Source: JBKEBX01 sp047974615
GTDB taxonomy: Bacteria; Bacillota; Clostridia; Lachnospirales; CAMZNU01
DNA length: 22,823 nt
NCBI GenBank assembly: GCA_047974615.1
Contig: JBKECM010000027.1
Span: 1 to 22,823 of the forward strand
Reading direction: 5' to 3'
The translations under genes were made by a program, and so were the position numbers. Under the pieces are notes generated by a model. It saw nothing but the letters and a program-made list of their open reading frames with translations. It made no database searches and had not been told where the DNA came from. Shown piece by piece: positions 15,360 to 22,647 of this stretch (positions are counted from its first letter, which is position 1; each line of letters opens with the position of its first letter).

Positions 15360-17006
15360 TTAGTATATAACTACTGCACCATTTGACGCATTTTCACAAA
15401 CTTTTGAATATAATGATAAATAGTCATCTGTTTTGCTAAACTTCGGATTATTTTCACGTGTATTTAAGTCCACATTTATTACATTTAACTCTTGTTTTTC
15501 AAAGTTTATTTCTATAATATCTTTATCTTTTATTTTTCCTATAGCACCATTTTCGCAAGCTTCTGGACAAATATGACCCACAACCATTCCATTACTACCA
15601 CCTGAAAAACGTCCATCTGTTATAAGTGCTACTATATCATCAAGACCACGTCCTTTTATAATAGAAGTTGGGCTTAACATCTCAGGCATTCCTTTTCCTG
15701 ACTTTGGACCTACATTTCTTATTACAACTACTGTATTTGTTTTTATATCTTCTTTAGTTAAAAAAGTCATACTATCTTCTTCGTTTTCAAAAACATAAGC
15801 TACTCCTGTAAAAGCATTTACCATAGTTTTTATAGCACCCACCTTTACAACTGCACCTTCTGTTGCTATATTACCTCTTAAAATCATTAAACCACCATTA
15901 TCAAGATATGGATTACTAAAATCTCGGATTACATCATTATCTATTTCTTTTGCTACAATATTTGCACGAGTAACACAGTCGATTAAGTTTACAGTTTGAT
16001 TTGGTATTATTAGTCCTTGTTTATTTAACTCGTTTATTAAAGTTTGTATACCTCCCACTTCATCAAAGTCTTCAATAAAATAACTATTTGCAGGAGATAG
16101 TTTTACTATTTGTTTAGTATTTTTTGAAATATTATTAAAAGTTTCAAGGTCAAATTCTAAGTTTAAATATTTTGCAAGTGCCATTAAGTGTAAAATAGAG
16201 TTTGTACTACCACCCATAGCCATATCGCAGTTTATTGCATTTTTCAATGAGTTTTCATTTACGATATCTTTAAATCTTACGTTATTTTCAACTAACTTTA
16301 ATATTTGTACCCCTGATTCCTTTGCAAGCCTATTTCTTTTTGAAAAAACTGCCGGAGTTGTTCCGTTATATGGTAGTGCTATACCTAAGGCTTCGCATAG
16401 ACAGTTCATTGTATTTGCCGTATACATACCTGAACAGCTACCACAAGTAGGACATGCATTGTTTTCATATTCAAGTAACTTACAATCATCTATAACGTTA
16501 CTTACTCTTTTTCCTACAGCCTCAAACATTTCTGATAAACCTATATATCTACCGTCTACTTTACCTTTTAACATAGGCCCACCAGATACAAAAATACTTG
16601 GAAGGTTAAGTTTTGCACCTGCAAGCAACATACCCGGCACTATTTTGTCACAGTTTGGTAAAAATACCATTCCATCAAAAGCAAAGCCTTTTGCTTGCAA
16701 TACTATGCTGTCGCAGATATTTTGTCTTGAAGCTAAGGAATAACTCATACCACTATGGTTCATAGCAAGGCCATCACATACTCCAATTACATCAAATTCA
16801 AAAGGTACGCCACCAGCAAGTCTTATACCAGCTTTTATTTCATCTATTAAGCTTCTCATATGCTTATGTCCCGGTATAGTTTCATTAAAACTTCCAGCTA
16901 TACCTATAAATGGCTTGTTCATTTCTTCATCTATAAGCCCAAGTGATTTAAGTAAGGCTCTATGTGGTGCTTTTGTAACACCATCTTTTACTACTGAACT
17001 GTTCAT
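15360..17006 (-). CDS. ilvD: Dihydroxy-acid dehydratase
   Basis: It dehydrates 2,3-dihydroxy-3-methylbutanoate and its Ile counterpart to the 2-oxo acids, the step before transamination in Val, Leu and Ile synthesis. The 548 residues carry the iron-sulfur and Mg motifs: LPNCDKIVPGM (residues 116-126) and CPTCGSCSGMYTANTMNC (185-202). At the first motif the sequence reads NETIPGHKH (41-49). There is no cysteine in the position where [2Fe-2S] forms have one, as in the oxygen-sensitive E. coli [4Fe-4S] enzyme; this suits an anaerobe but is inference. AGGAGG lies 5 bases before the ATG. It heads the leftward operon and lies 11 bases from ilvA, behind the leader-peptide attenuator at 17064-17294. 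Confidence 0.97.
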   Translation of the reverse strand: MNSSVVKDGVTKAPHRALLKSLGLIDEEMNKPFIGIAGSFNETIPGHKHMRSLIDEIKAGIRLAGGVPFEFDVIGVCDGLAMNHSGMSYSLASRQNICDSIVLQAKGFAFDGMVFLPNCDKIVPGMLLAGAKLNLPSIFVSGGPMLKGKVDGRYIGLSEMFEAVGKRVSNVIDDCKLLEYENNACPTCGSCSGMYTANTMNCLCEALGIALPYNGTTPAVFSKRNRLAKESGVQILKLVENNVRFKDIVNENSLKNAINCDMAMGGSTNSILHLMALAKYLNLEFDLETFNNISKNTKQIVKLSPANSYFIEDFDEVGGIQTLINELNKQGLIIPNQTVNLIDCVTRANIVAKEIDNDVIRDFSNPYLDNGGLMILRGNIATEGAVVKVGAIKTMVNAFTGVAYVFENEEDSMTFLTKEDIKTNTVVVIRNVGPKSGKGMPEMLSPTSIIKGRGLDDIVALITDGRFSGGSNGMVVGHICPEACENGAIGKIKDKDIIEINFEKQELNVINVDLNTRENNPKFSKTDDYLSLYSKVCENASNGAVVIY

Positions 17007-17063
17007 ATTATCCTCCTATAATTTTGAAAAATTATTTTTTTCAAATTTCAAAAATTTTTTTTG

Positions 17064-17096
17064 CAAAAAAAACTCCCAAGTATGCACTCGGAAGTT
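17064..17096 (-). terminator. Intrinsic terminator in the ilvD leader
   Basis: On the minus strand AACTTCCGAGT pairs with ACTTGGGAGTT through 11 pairs (two G-T wobbles), with loop GCAT, followed by eight T. It lies 58 bases before the ilvD start and well inside the transcript, so it is an attenuator, not an end-of-operon terminator. Confidence 0.88.
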
Positions 17097-17173
17097 TAAT
17101 ATAATGTTATATTATATTATTAACCGATGCAAGTAACGCAAAGCGACCTTCATCAGTTAATCTCTAATGAAAG
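17097..17173 (-). promoter_or_regulatory. Alternative hairpins of the ilvD attenuator
   Basis: Segment 1 CTTTCATTAG (17164-17173) starts one base after the leader stop codon and pairs over 10 bases with segment 2 CTGATGAAGG (17147-17156). Segment 2, extended as ATTAACTGATG (17151-17161), pairs over 11 bases with segment 3 CATCGGTTAAT (17119-17129). The two pairings exclude each other. Segment 3 (TGCATCGGTT) can also pair in part with the terminator's left arm (AACTTCCGAGTGCA). Between segment 3 and the terminator is an AT hairpin (TAATATAAT/ATTATATTA). Confidence 0.75.
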
Positions 17174-17174
17174 T

Positions 17175-17228
17175 CTAATTAATAATTCCCATAATAATGG
17201 TATTCATATAAGTTTTTATTTTTTTCAT
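17175..17228 (-). CDS. Ile/Thr-rich leader peptide of the ilvD operon
   Basis: A 17-codon reading frame, MKKIKTYMNTIIMGIIN, too short for usual gene calling. It has five Ile codons (one ATA, four ATT, in two tandem pairs) and two Thr codons, in a leader before genes for Thr and Ile synthesis. AAAGGA lies at 17237-17242, about 8 bases upstream of the ATG. The stop codon TAG is directly followed by the first arm of a hairpin, and an intrinsic terminator lies downstream. This is the arrangement of ribosome-mediated attenuation as known for E. coli thr, ilv and leu operons. The peptide itself probably has no function beyond being translated. No similarity search was possible. Confidence 0.78.
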   Translation of the reverse strand: MKKIKTYMNTIIMGIIN

Positions 17229-17265
17229 AAATAGACTTTCCTTTCATAACTATATGTTTTTTTAT

Positions 17266-17294
17266 ATAGTATAACATTCCCTATAATATGTCAA
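17266..17294 (-). promoter_or_regulatory. Promoter of the leftward ilvD operon
   Basis: On the minus strand TTGACA (17289-17294) is followed after 17 bases by TACTAT (17266-17271), or after 15 bases by TATACT (17268-17273). Transcription would start near 17258, about 30 bases before the leader peptide. Confidence 0.7.
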
Positions 17295-17517
17295 TCAAAA
17301 AATACGCATTTTAGGTTTTTTAAAATAATTGCAATAATTAACTAACAAAATTTCAAAACTTTTACTTCTTGTAATTTAGTAATTTTTTAACAATTTCGCT
17401 TTTTTAGTTGTGTTAATGTGAAAAATTACCTATATATATAAAATATTTAGTAAAAATTTATGTATAATATTTACAAATTTTTGTCTTTTTTTAGTAAAAA
17501 AAATTTTAAAAAAAATT
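17295..17517. other. AT-rich spacer between divergent ilv promoters
   Basis: About 220 bases of very AT-rich sequence with long A and T runs between the two promoters. It may hold regulator sites (for example CodY-like AT-rich boxes), but none can be assigned with confidence. There is no gene. Confidence 0.4.
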
Positions 17518-17546
17518 TTGACATAAATGAAATGCTATGTTAGAAT
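17518..17546 (+). promoter_or_regulatory. Promoter of the rightward ilvN operon
   Basis: TTGACA at 17518-17523 and TAGAAT at 17541-17546 are 17 bases apart. The transcript starts near 17553 and runs through the T-box leader, about 390 bases before ilvN. Confidence 0.8.
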
Positions 17547-17604
17547 TTTCAAAAATAACAATATTGTAAAAATAATATTACAGTGTTAATTAATATTTAA
17601 ATAA

Positions 17605-17866
17605 CTTTGACAGAGCCATAAGTTATAGTTAAGTTTTTTCCAGAGAGTTAGCGTTTGCTGAAAGCTAATAAAAACCATTATAACTTCTCCCTCTATATAG
17701 ACCTTTTGGTCTTATGTTGCTATTTTGAAAAATCTTTTTAGTAGAAATAGCCGTTTACCCCGTTATAGGTTTATTTTATCTAATTAAGGTTAATACATAT
17801 GTATTGACGAATTTGGGTGGTACCGTGAGATTATCTCGCCCCTTGCTTTTGCAAGGGGCTTTTTTG
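17605..17866 (+). promoter_or_regulatory. T-box leader upstream of ilvN
   Basis: T-box RNAs read uncharged tRNA and let transcription continue only when the cognate amino acid is short. The T-box sequence GGGTGGTACCGTG is at 17815-17827, preceded by AATTT. Stem I carries the AGAGAG motif (17643-17648) and a GTTAGC/GCTAAT apical stem; AAGTTATA/TATAACTT forms its lower part. Hairpins AGACC/GGTCT (17699-17712) and GCTATTT/AAATAGC follow. The specifier codon is not certain: ATT (Ile) at 17677-17679 is a candidate by position, but a Leu CTC nearby cannot be excluded. It ends in a terminator whose left arm competes with the antiterminator. Confidence 0.92.
17838..17865 (+). terminator. T-box terminator
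   Basis: GCCCCTTGC and GCAAGGGGC form a perfect 9-bp stem around a TTTT loop, followed by six T. It is the off-state structure of the T-box. Confidence 0.93.
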
Positions 17867-17872
17867 TTAATT

Positions 17873-17900
17873 GTACGGATACTTGAAGAAAAGGGCATTT
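17873..17900 (+). other. Weak echo of the candidate RNA motif after the T-box
   Basis: GTACGGAT (17873-17880) and AAGGGCATTT (17891-17900) resemble the opening and closing blocks of the motif at 1261-1317. The middle is nearly absent, so chance is possible. Confidence 0.2.
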
Positions 17901-17942
17901 AAATTTTACCCTTAACAATAAACATAGAAAGGAATTATATAT

Positions 17943-18428
17943 ATGAAAAGAGTAGTCTTATCAATACTCGTTGAAAATCAATTTGGTGTTTTAAGTAGAA
18001 TAAGTGGTCTTTTTAGTAAACGTGGCTTTAATATAGATAGTTTCTCTGCCGCACCTACTATAGAAGAACACTACACACGAATTACTATTGCAGTTTTCGG
18101 CGATGAAGAACTTATACAACAAATTAAAAAACAACTGGAAAAACTTATTGAAGTTGTTGAGGTTCTCGACTTATCAGGAAAAGACTCTGTTCGCAGAGAA
18201 ATTGCTCTCATTAAGGTAGAAGTAAATAAAGAAAACAGAGATGAAGTTATGCATATTATTACAATATTTAGAGGTAACATTATTGATGTTGCTGAAAACT
18301 CTATGATAGTCGAAGTTACAGGTAAAAACTCTAAAATCAATGCTGTTTTCGACCTATTAAGCAAATTTAACATTATCGAATCTTCACGTACTGGAGTAAC
18401 TGCTCTTATGCGTGGTAGCAACTTATAA
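17943..18428 (+). CDS. ilvN: Acetolactate synthase regulatory (small) subunit
   Basis: The small subunit activates the catalytic subunit IlvB and confers feedback inhibition by branched-chain amino acids. The 161 residues hold an N-terminal ACT domain at about 1-75 (VLSILVENQFGVLSRISGLFSKRGFNI and following) and a C-terminal small-subunit domain at about 83-157, the length of the IlvH/IlvN class. AGAAAGGA lies upstream of the ATG at a workable distance. It is the first gene behind the T-box leader. The catalytic partner gene ilvB is not adjacent and not in the window, which is unusual because the two are mostly neighbours; it may lie downstream of leuB. Confidence 0.95.
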   Translation: MKRVVLSILVENQFGVLSRISGLFSKRGFNIDSFSAAPTIEEHYTRITIAVFGDEELIQQIKKQLEKLIEVVEVLDLSGKDSVRREIALIKVEVNKENRDEVMHIITIFRGNIIDVAENSMIVEVTGKNSKINAVFDLLSKFNIIESSRTGVTALMRGSNL

Positions 18429-18460
18429 AATATTATTTAATCTTAAGGAGGATTACTATT

Positions 18461-19453
18461 ATGGCAACTTTATATTACGAGAAAGATTGTAACTTATCAT
18501 TATTAAATAACAAAACTGTAGCTATTATCGGATACGGAAGTCAAGGTCATGCTCATGCATTAAATTTAAAGGATTCAGGAGTTAAAGTTGTTGTAGGTCT
18601 ATATAATGGCTCAAAGTCTTGGGAAAAAGCTGAAAAAGCAGGTTTTGAAGTTTTAACTGCTGCAGAAGCTACTAAAAAAGCAGATATAGTTATGATACTT
18701 ATAAATGATGAATCACAAAAAGTACTTTATGAAAAGGAAATTAAACCTAACCTTTCAAAGGGTAAATATCTTGCCTTTGCACATGGTTTTAACATTAACT
18801 TTGGTCAAATCGTACCTACAGAAGGGGTTAATGTATTTATGGTTGCTCCAAAAGGGCCTGGTCATACAGTACGAAGCCAATTTGAAGAAGGTCGTGGAGT
18901 TCCTTGTTTAATAGCAGTGGAAAATGACCCTTCTGGTGATACTCACTCTATCGCCTTAGCTTATGCGGCAGGTATAGGTGGTGCAAGAGGTGGTATACTT
19001 CAAACTACTTTTAGAGAAGAAACAGAAACAGATCTTTTTGGTGAGCAGGCTGTTCTTTGTGGTGGCGTTGCTGAACTTATGAAAGCTGGTTTTGAAACTT
19101 TAGTTGAAGCAGGTTATCAACCTGAAAGTGCTTACTTTGAATGTGTTCACGAGATGAAGCTTATTATTGACCTTGTTGTAGCAGGTGGCCTTGAATATAT
19201 GAGATATTCTATATCTGATACTGCTGAATTTGGTGACTATGAAACAGGTAAACGTATTATTACAGATGATACAAAAAAAGAAATGAAAAAAGTTTTATCT
19301 GAAATACAAGACGGTACTTTTGCTAAAAACTGGATAGCTGAAAATCAAACAGGTCGTGCTCACTTTAACGCTACAAGACGCTTACAAAAAGAACATCAAG
19401 TTGAAAAAGTTGGTAAAGAACTTAGAGAAATGATGTCTTGGGCAAAAAAATAA
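18461..19453 (+). CDS. ilvC: Ketol-acid reductoisomerase, class I
   Basis: It isomerises and reduces acetolactate (Val/Leu branch) or acetohydroxybutyrate (Ile branch) to the dihydroxy acid, with Mg2+ and a nicotinamide cofactor. The 330-residue length is that of class I. The Rossmann motif GYGSQGH is at residues 24-30, catalytic H108 lies in AFAHGFNI, and the Mg ligands are expected at D191 and E195 in ETDLFGEQ. The cofactor-specificity loop after the second strand reads GLYNGSKSW (46-54); many NADPH enzymes have GLR there, so the Arg position is Tyr here. AAGGAGG lies 9 bases upstream. It follows ilvN by 32 bases and precedes leuC by 19 bases. Confidence 0.97.
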   Translation: MATLYYEKDCNLSLLNNKTVAIIGYGSQGHAHALNLKDSGVKVVVGLYNGSKSWEKAEKAGFEVLTAAEATKKADIVMILINDESQKVLYEKEIKPNLSKGKYLAFAHGFNINFGQIVPTEGVNVFMVAPKGPGHTVRSQFEEGRGVPCLIAVENDPSGDTHSIALAYAAGIGGARGGILQTTFREETETDLFGEQAVLCGGVAELMKAGFETLVEAGYQPESAYFECVHEMKLIIDLVVAGGLEYMRYSISDTAEFGDYETGKRIITDDTKKEMKKVLSEIQDGTFAKNWIAENQTGRAHFNATRRLQKEHQVEKVGKELREMMSWAKK

Positions 19454-19472
19454 ATTTTAGGAGGCTTGCTTT

Positions 19473-20738
19473 ATGAAAAACGGAATGACTATGACCCAAA
19501 AAATATTAGCCAAACATTCTAATTTAGACTATGTTAAAGAAGGTCAGCTTATTGAATGTACTTTAGACTTAGTTTTAGGTAATGATGTTACAACACCTGT
19601 TGCTATAAATGAATTTAACAAAATCGGTGTAAAAGATGTTTTTCATAAGGACAAAGTGGCTATAGTCCTTGACCACTTTACGCCGAATAAAGATATAAAA
19701 TCTGCCGAACATTCAAAACAATGTAGATGTTTTGCAAATGATTATAGTATTACAAACTTTTTTGATGTTGGTGATATGGGAATAGAACATTGCCTTATAC
19801 CTGAAAAAGGTTTAGCTGTACCCGGTGATGTAATAATAGGTGCTGACTCTCATACTTGTACATATGGGGCACTTGGTGCTTTTTCTACAGGAGTAGGAAG
19901 TACAGATATGGCTTGTGCTATGGCATCTGGAAAGACTTGGTTTAAAGTACCATCTGCTATTAACTTTGTTTTAAAGGGTAAACCTACAAAGTTTGTTAGT
20001 GGTAAAGATATAATTTTACATATAATAGGTAAAATCGGTGTTGACGGTGCATTATATAAATCTATGGAATTTTCAGGTGATGGCTTAAAGAACTTAACTA
20101 TGGACGATAGATTTACTATATCAAATATGGCTATTGAAGCTGGAGCGAAAAACGGTATTTTCCCCGTAGATGAACTTACTTTAGAGTACTTAAAAGAACA
20201 TACTACACGTGAATATGAAGTTTTTTCACCTGATGAGAATGCTATATATGAACAAACTATGGAAATAGATTTATCTACTATACGACCTACGGTTTCCTTT
20301 CCTCACTTACCGGACAACACTAGAACTATAGATGAAGTTGGGGAAATCAAGATAGACCAAGTTGTTATCGGCTCTTGTACTAACGGTAGATACTCAGACC
20401 TTTTAATAGCTTCTGATATAATAAAGGGAAAAAAAGTTGCAAAGGGTGTTCGTGTTATCGTTTTACCCGGCACACAAGATATATACCTAAAATGCTTAGA
20501 AACTGGCATTGTTAAAACTTTTATAGAGGCTGGAGCTGTTTTTTCTACTCCTACTTGTGGCCCTTGCTTAGGTGGACATATGGGAATACTTGCTGCAAAT
20601 GAAAAGGCAATTTCTACTACTAACCGTAACTTTGTAGGTAGAATGGGGCATACTTCTTCGGAAGTATATTTATCAAGCCCTGCTGTTGCTGCTGCTTCTG
20701 CTTTAACTGGTTTTATTTCAAACCCTGAAAACTTATAA
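19473..20738 (+). CDS. leuC: 3-isopropylmalate dehydratase, large subunit
   Basis: Together with LeuD it isomerises 2-isopropylmalate to 3-isopropylmalate in leucine synthesis, using a [4Fe-4S] cluster. The 421 residues correspond to the shorter archaeal/clostridial LeuC type, not the roughly 465-residue enterobacterial form. The cluster cysteines are visible as C302 (GSCTNGR), C362 and C365 (TPTCGPCLGGHMG). GADSHTCTYGALG (123-135) is another family signature. AGGAGG lies 9 bases before the ATG at 19473. Members of this type can act on related substrates such as homocitrate or citramalate products, but the flanking ilvC, leuD and leuB genes support the leucine role. leuD starts 11 bases after its stop. 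Confidence 0.96.
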   Translation: MKNGMTMTQKILAKHSNLDYVKEGQLIECTLDLVLGNDVTTPVAINEFNKIGVKDVFHKDKVAIVLDHFTPNKDIKSAEHSKQCRCFANDYSITNFFDVGDMGIEHCLIPEKGLAVPGDVIIGADSHTCTYGALGAFSTGVGSTDMACAMASGKTWFKVPSAINFVLKGKPTKFVSGKDIILHIIGKIGVDGALYKSMEFSGDGLKNLTMDDRFTISNMAIEAGAKNGIFPVDELTLEYLKEHTTREYEVFSPDENAIYEQTMEIDLSTIRPTVSFPHLPDNTRTIDEVGEIKIDQVVIGSCTNGRYSDLLIASDIIKGKKVAKGVRVIVLPGTQDIYLKCLETGIVKTFIEAGAVFSTPTCGPCLGGHMGILAANEKAISTTNRNFVGRMGHTSSEVYLSSPAVAAASALTGFISNPENL

Positions 20739-20749
20739 GAGGTGCTTTT

Positions 20750-21232
20750 ATGATCGCAAAAGGATATGTTTTTAAATACGGTGATAACGTTGATACTGAT
20801 GTAATTATACCTGCTAGATACTTAACTTCATCTGACCCAGAAGAATTAAAAAAATATTGTATGGAAGATATTGACCCTACTTTTTCAAAAAAAGTTAAAG
20901 AGGGTGACATTATTGTCGCTGACTATAATTTTGGTTGTGGCTCATCAAGAGAACACGCACCTATAGCAATAAAAGCTTCTGGTATTTCTATTGTTATAGC
21001 TAAAACCTTTGCTAGAATATTTTATAGAAATGCTATAAATACTGGTCTTGCTATATTAGAATGTGAGGAAGCTGCAAATAACATTGTGAGTGGTGATGAA
21101 GTGTCTGTTGATTTTAATAGTGGTATCATTACAAATTTAACAAAAAATGAGAAATATCAAGCTGAACCTTTTCCTGAATTTATTCAAGAAATAATCAAAA
21201 AAGGTGGATTGATACAACATACAAAAAATTAG
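20750..21232 (+). CDS. leuD: 3-isopropylmalate dehydratase, small subunit
   Basis: The small subunit carries the swivelling aconitase domain 4 that completes the active site of LeuC. The 160 residues match the short LeuD type that pairs with the short LeuC. Key motifs are the N-terminal YGDNVDTDVIIPARYL and the substrate-binding loop FGCGSSREHAP (residues 61-71), followed by AKTFARIFYRNAINTGL. AGAGGTG lies upstream of the ATG. The stop codon is 8 bases from a family B element, which separates leuD from leuB. Confidence 0.96.
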   Translation: MIAKGYVFKYGDNVDTDVIIPARYLTSSDPEELKKYCMEDIDPTFSKKVKEGDIIVADYNFGCGSSREHAPIAIKASGISIVIAKTFARIFYRNAINTGLAILECEEAANNIVSGDEVSVDFNSGIITNLTKNEKYQAEPFPEFIQEIIKKGGLIQHTKN

Positions 21233-21234
21233 TT

Positions 21235-21414
21235 TTATTAGAGGGTGCTGAAAAGTCAAAAAAGAAAAAAATATTACTAATGACAATGGCACAAAAATAG
21301 TGAGGGTGCTGAAAAAGTCAAAAGAAAAAATTGATATTATCTTATTGAAAAACTCCTAAATTAATTTTTTTGCAGTAATATTTTTTTCTATCCTTTATCA
21401 GCACCCTCTTATTA
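21235..21414. repeat. Family B element, copy 3 (composite), with TTATTA flanks
   Basis: The body spans 21241-21408, with GAGGGTGCTGAAAAGTCAAA at the left and TCAGCACCCTC at the right. It is flanked by TTATTA at 21235-21240 and 21409-21414. A second complete left end (GAGGGTGCTGAAAAAGTC) begins inside at 21302, so this copy looks like two fused elements or one inserted into another with loss of a right end. It stands between leuD and leuB. Confidence 0.82.
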
Positions 21415-21531
21415 AAAGGTTTTTAAAGTGAAATGGAAAATTACAGGTTTTAGATAATGAAGAACAGAAATATAAATTTTTAGGAATTAATATCTACTTG
21501 TAAAATAGTTAAAATAGAAAGTAGGATTTTT
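21415..21531 (+). other. Spacer before leuB
   Basis: About 117 AT-rich bases with the leuB ribosome site (AGTAGGA) at the end. I saw no terminator and no convincing promoter, so leuB probably still depends on read-through from the ilvN promoter. Confidence 0.4.
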
Positions 21532-22602
21532 ATGAATTATTATATAGCACTTATAAAAGGTGATGGTATCGGCCCTGAAATCGTTGATGAGGGTGTAAAA
21601 GTTTTAAATAAAATCGGTGAAAAGTTTAACCATAACTTTAACTATACAGAAGTTTTAGCTGGAGGTTGTGCTATAGACAAATACGATACTCCATTACCTC
21701 AAGAAACTATTGATGTTTGTTTAAAAAGTGACAGTGTGATACTTGGTGCTATAGGTGGGTATAAATGGGATAAACTTGAAGGTTCAAAAAGACCAGAAGC
21801 TGGACTTCTTGCCCTTAGAAAATCTTTAAACCTATATTCAAACCTACGCCCTGCTATTTTACATAAATCCTTAAAAGATGCTTGTCCACTTAAAAATGAA
21901 CTAGTTAAAGATGGTATAGATATTCTTATTGTACGTGAATTGACTGGTGGAATATATTTTGGCGAAAAAGGTACAAAAACTACGGACCTTGGTGAAACAG
22001 CTTATGACATTGAACAATATTCCTATGAAGAAGTAAAGCGTATTGCAATAAATGCTTTTGATATCGCAAGATTACGTTCAAAGATTGTTACAAGCGTAGA
22101 CAAAGCAAATGTTTTAGAGTCATCTCGTCTATGGCGTCGTGTTGTAGAAGAAGTGGCAAAAGATTATCCTGATGTAAAACTAGTACATATGTATGTGGAC
22201 AATGCTGCTATGCAACTTATAAAAAACCCTAACCAATTTGACGTTTTACTTACATCAAATATTTTTGGTGATATATTATCTGATGAAGCTTCTGAACTTA
22301 CAGGTTCTATAGGCTTATTACCTTCTGCAAGCTTAGGTGCTACAAAAGTTGGTTTATATGAGCCTATCCATGGTTCTGCACCAGATATTGCAGGTTTAAA
22401 TATTGCAAACCCTATTGGTACTATTTTATCTATAGCTATGATGTTAAAATATTCATTTAATCTTTTAGAGGAGGCAGAAGCAATAGAAAATGCAGTAACA
22501 AAGGTTTTAGAACAAAATTATAGAACAGAAGATATATATGTGAACGGTACTAAAAAAGTTACAACTAAAGTTTTAGGTGATTTAATCGTTGCAAATATTT
22601 AA
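21532..22602 (+). CDS. leuB: 3-isopropylmalate dehydrogenase
   Basis: It oxidises and decarboxylates 3-isopropylmalate to 2-oxoisocaproate with NAD+, the last specific step before leucine transamination. The 356-residue length is typical. The N-terminus IALIKGDGIGPEIV, the substrate-binding stretch RPEAGLLALRKSLNLYSNLRP (residues 87-107) and the family signature NIFGDILSDEASELTGSIGLLPSASLG (243-269, with Mg-binding aspartates D247 and D251) are all present. An AGTAGGA ribosome site lies about 7 bases before the ATG. The gene is separated from leuD by a family B insertion but keeps the same direction, so it most likely belongs to the ilvN-ilvC-leuCD-leuB operon. Another family B copy follows it. 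Confidence 0.97.
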   Translation: MNYYIALIKGDGIGPEIVDEGVKVLNKIGEKFNHNFNYTEVLAGGCAIDKYDTPLPQETIDVCLKSDSVILGAIGGYKWDKLEGSKRPEAGLLALRKSLNLYSNLRPAILHKSLKDACPLKNELVKDGIDILIVRELTGGIYFGEKGTKTTDLGETAYDIEQYSYEEVKRIAINAFDIARLRSKIVTSVDKANVLESSRLWRRVVEEVAKDYPDVKLVHMYVDNAAMQLIKNPNQFDVLLTSNIFGDILSDEASELTGSIGLLPSASLGATKVGLYEPIHGSAPDIAGLNIANPIGTILSIAMMLKYSFNLLEEAEAIENAVTKVLEQNYRTEDIYVNGTKKVTTKVLGDLIVANI

Positions 22603-22612
22603 TATAAAAATT

Positions 22613-22624
22613 GTGCTGAAAAGG
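22613..22624. repeat. Fragment of a family B end
   Basis: GTGCTGAAAAGG, 11 bases after the leuB stop codon, matches the element's left end without any matching right end before the next full copy. It is probably a remnant. Confidence 0.45.
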
Positions 22625-22647
22625 TATCCAAAAATTAATGCAGTAAA

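Noticed and set aside
17064..17228. A second T-box on the minus strand before ilvD
   Set aside because: No GGGTGGTACC-type sequence is present on that strand; the leader peptide and alternative stems explain the region better.
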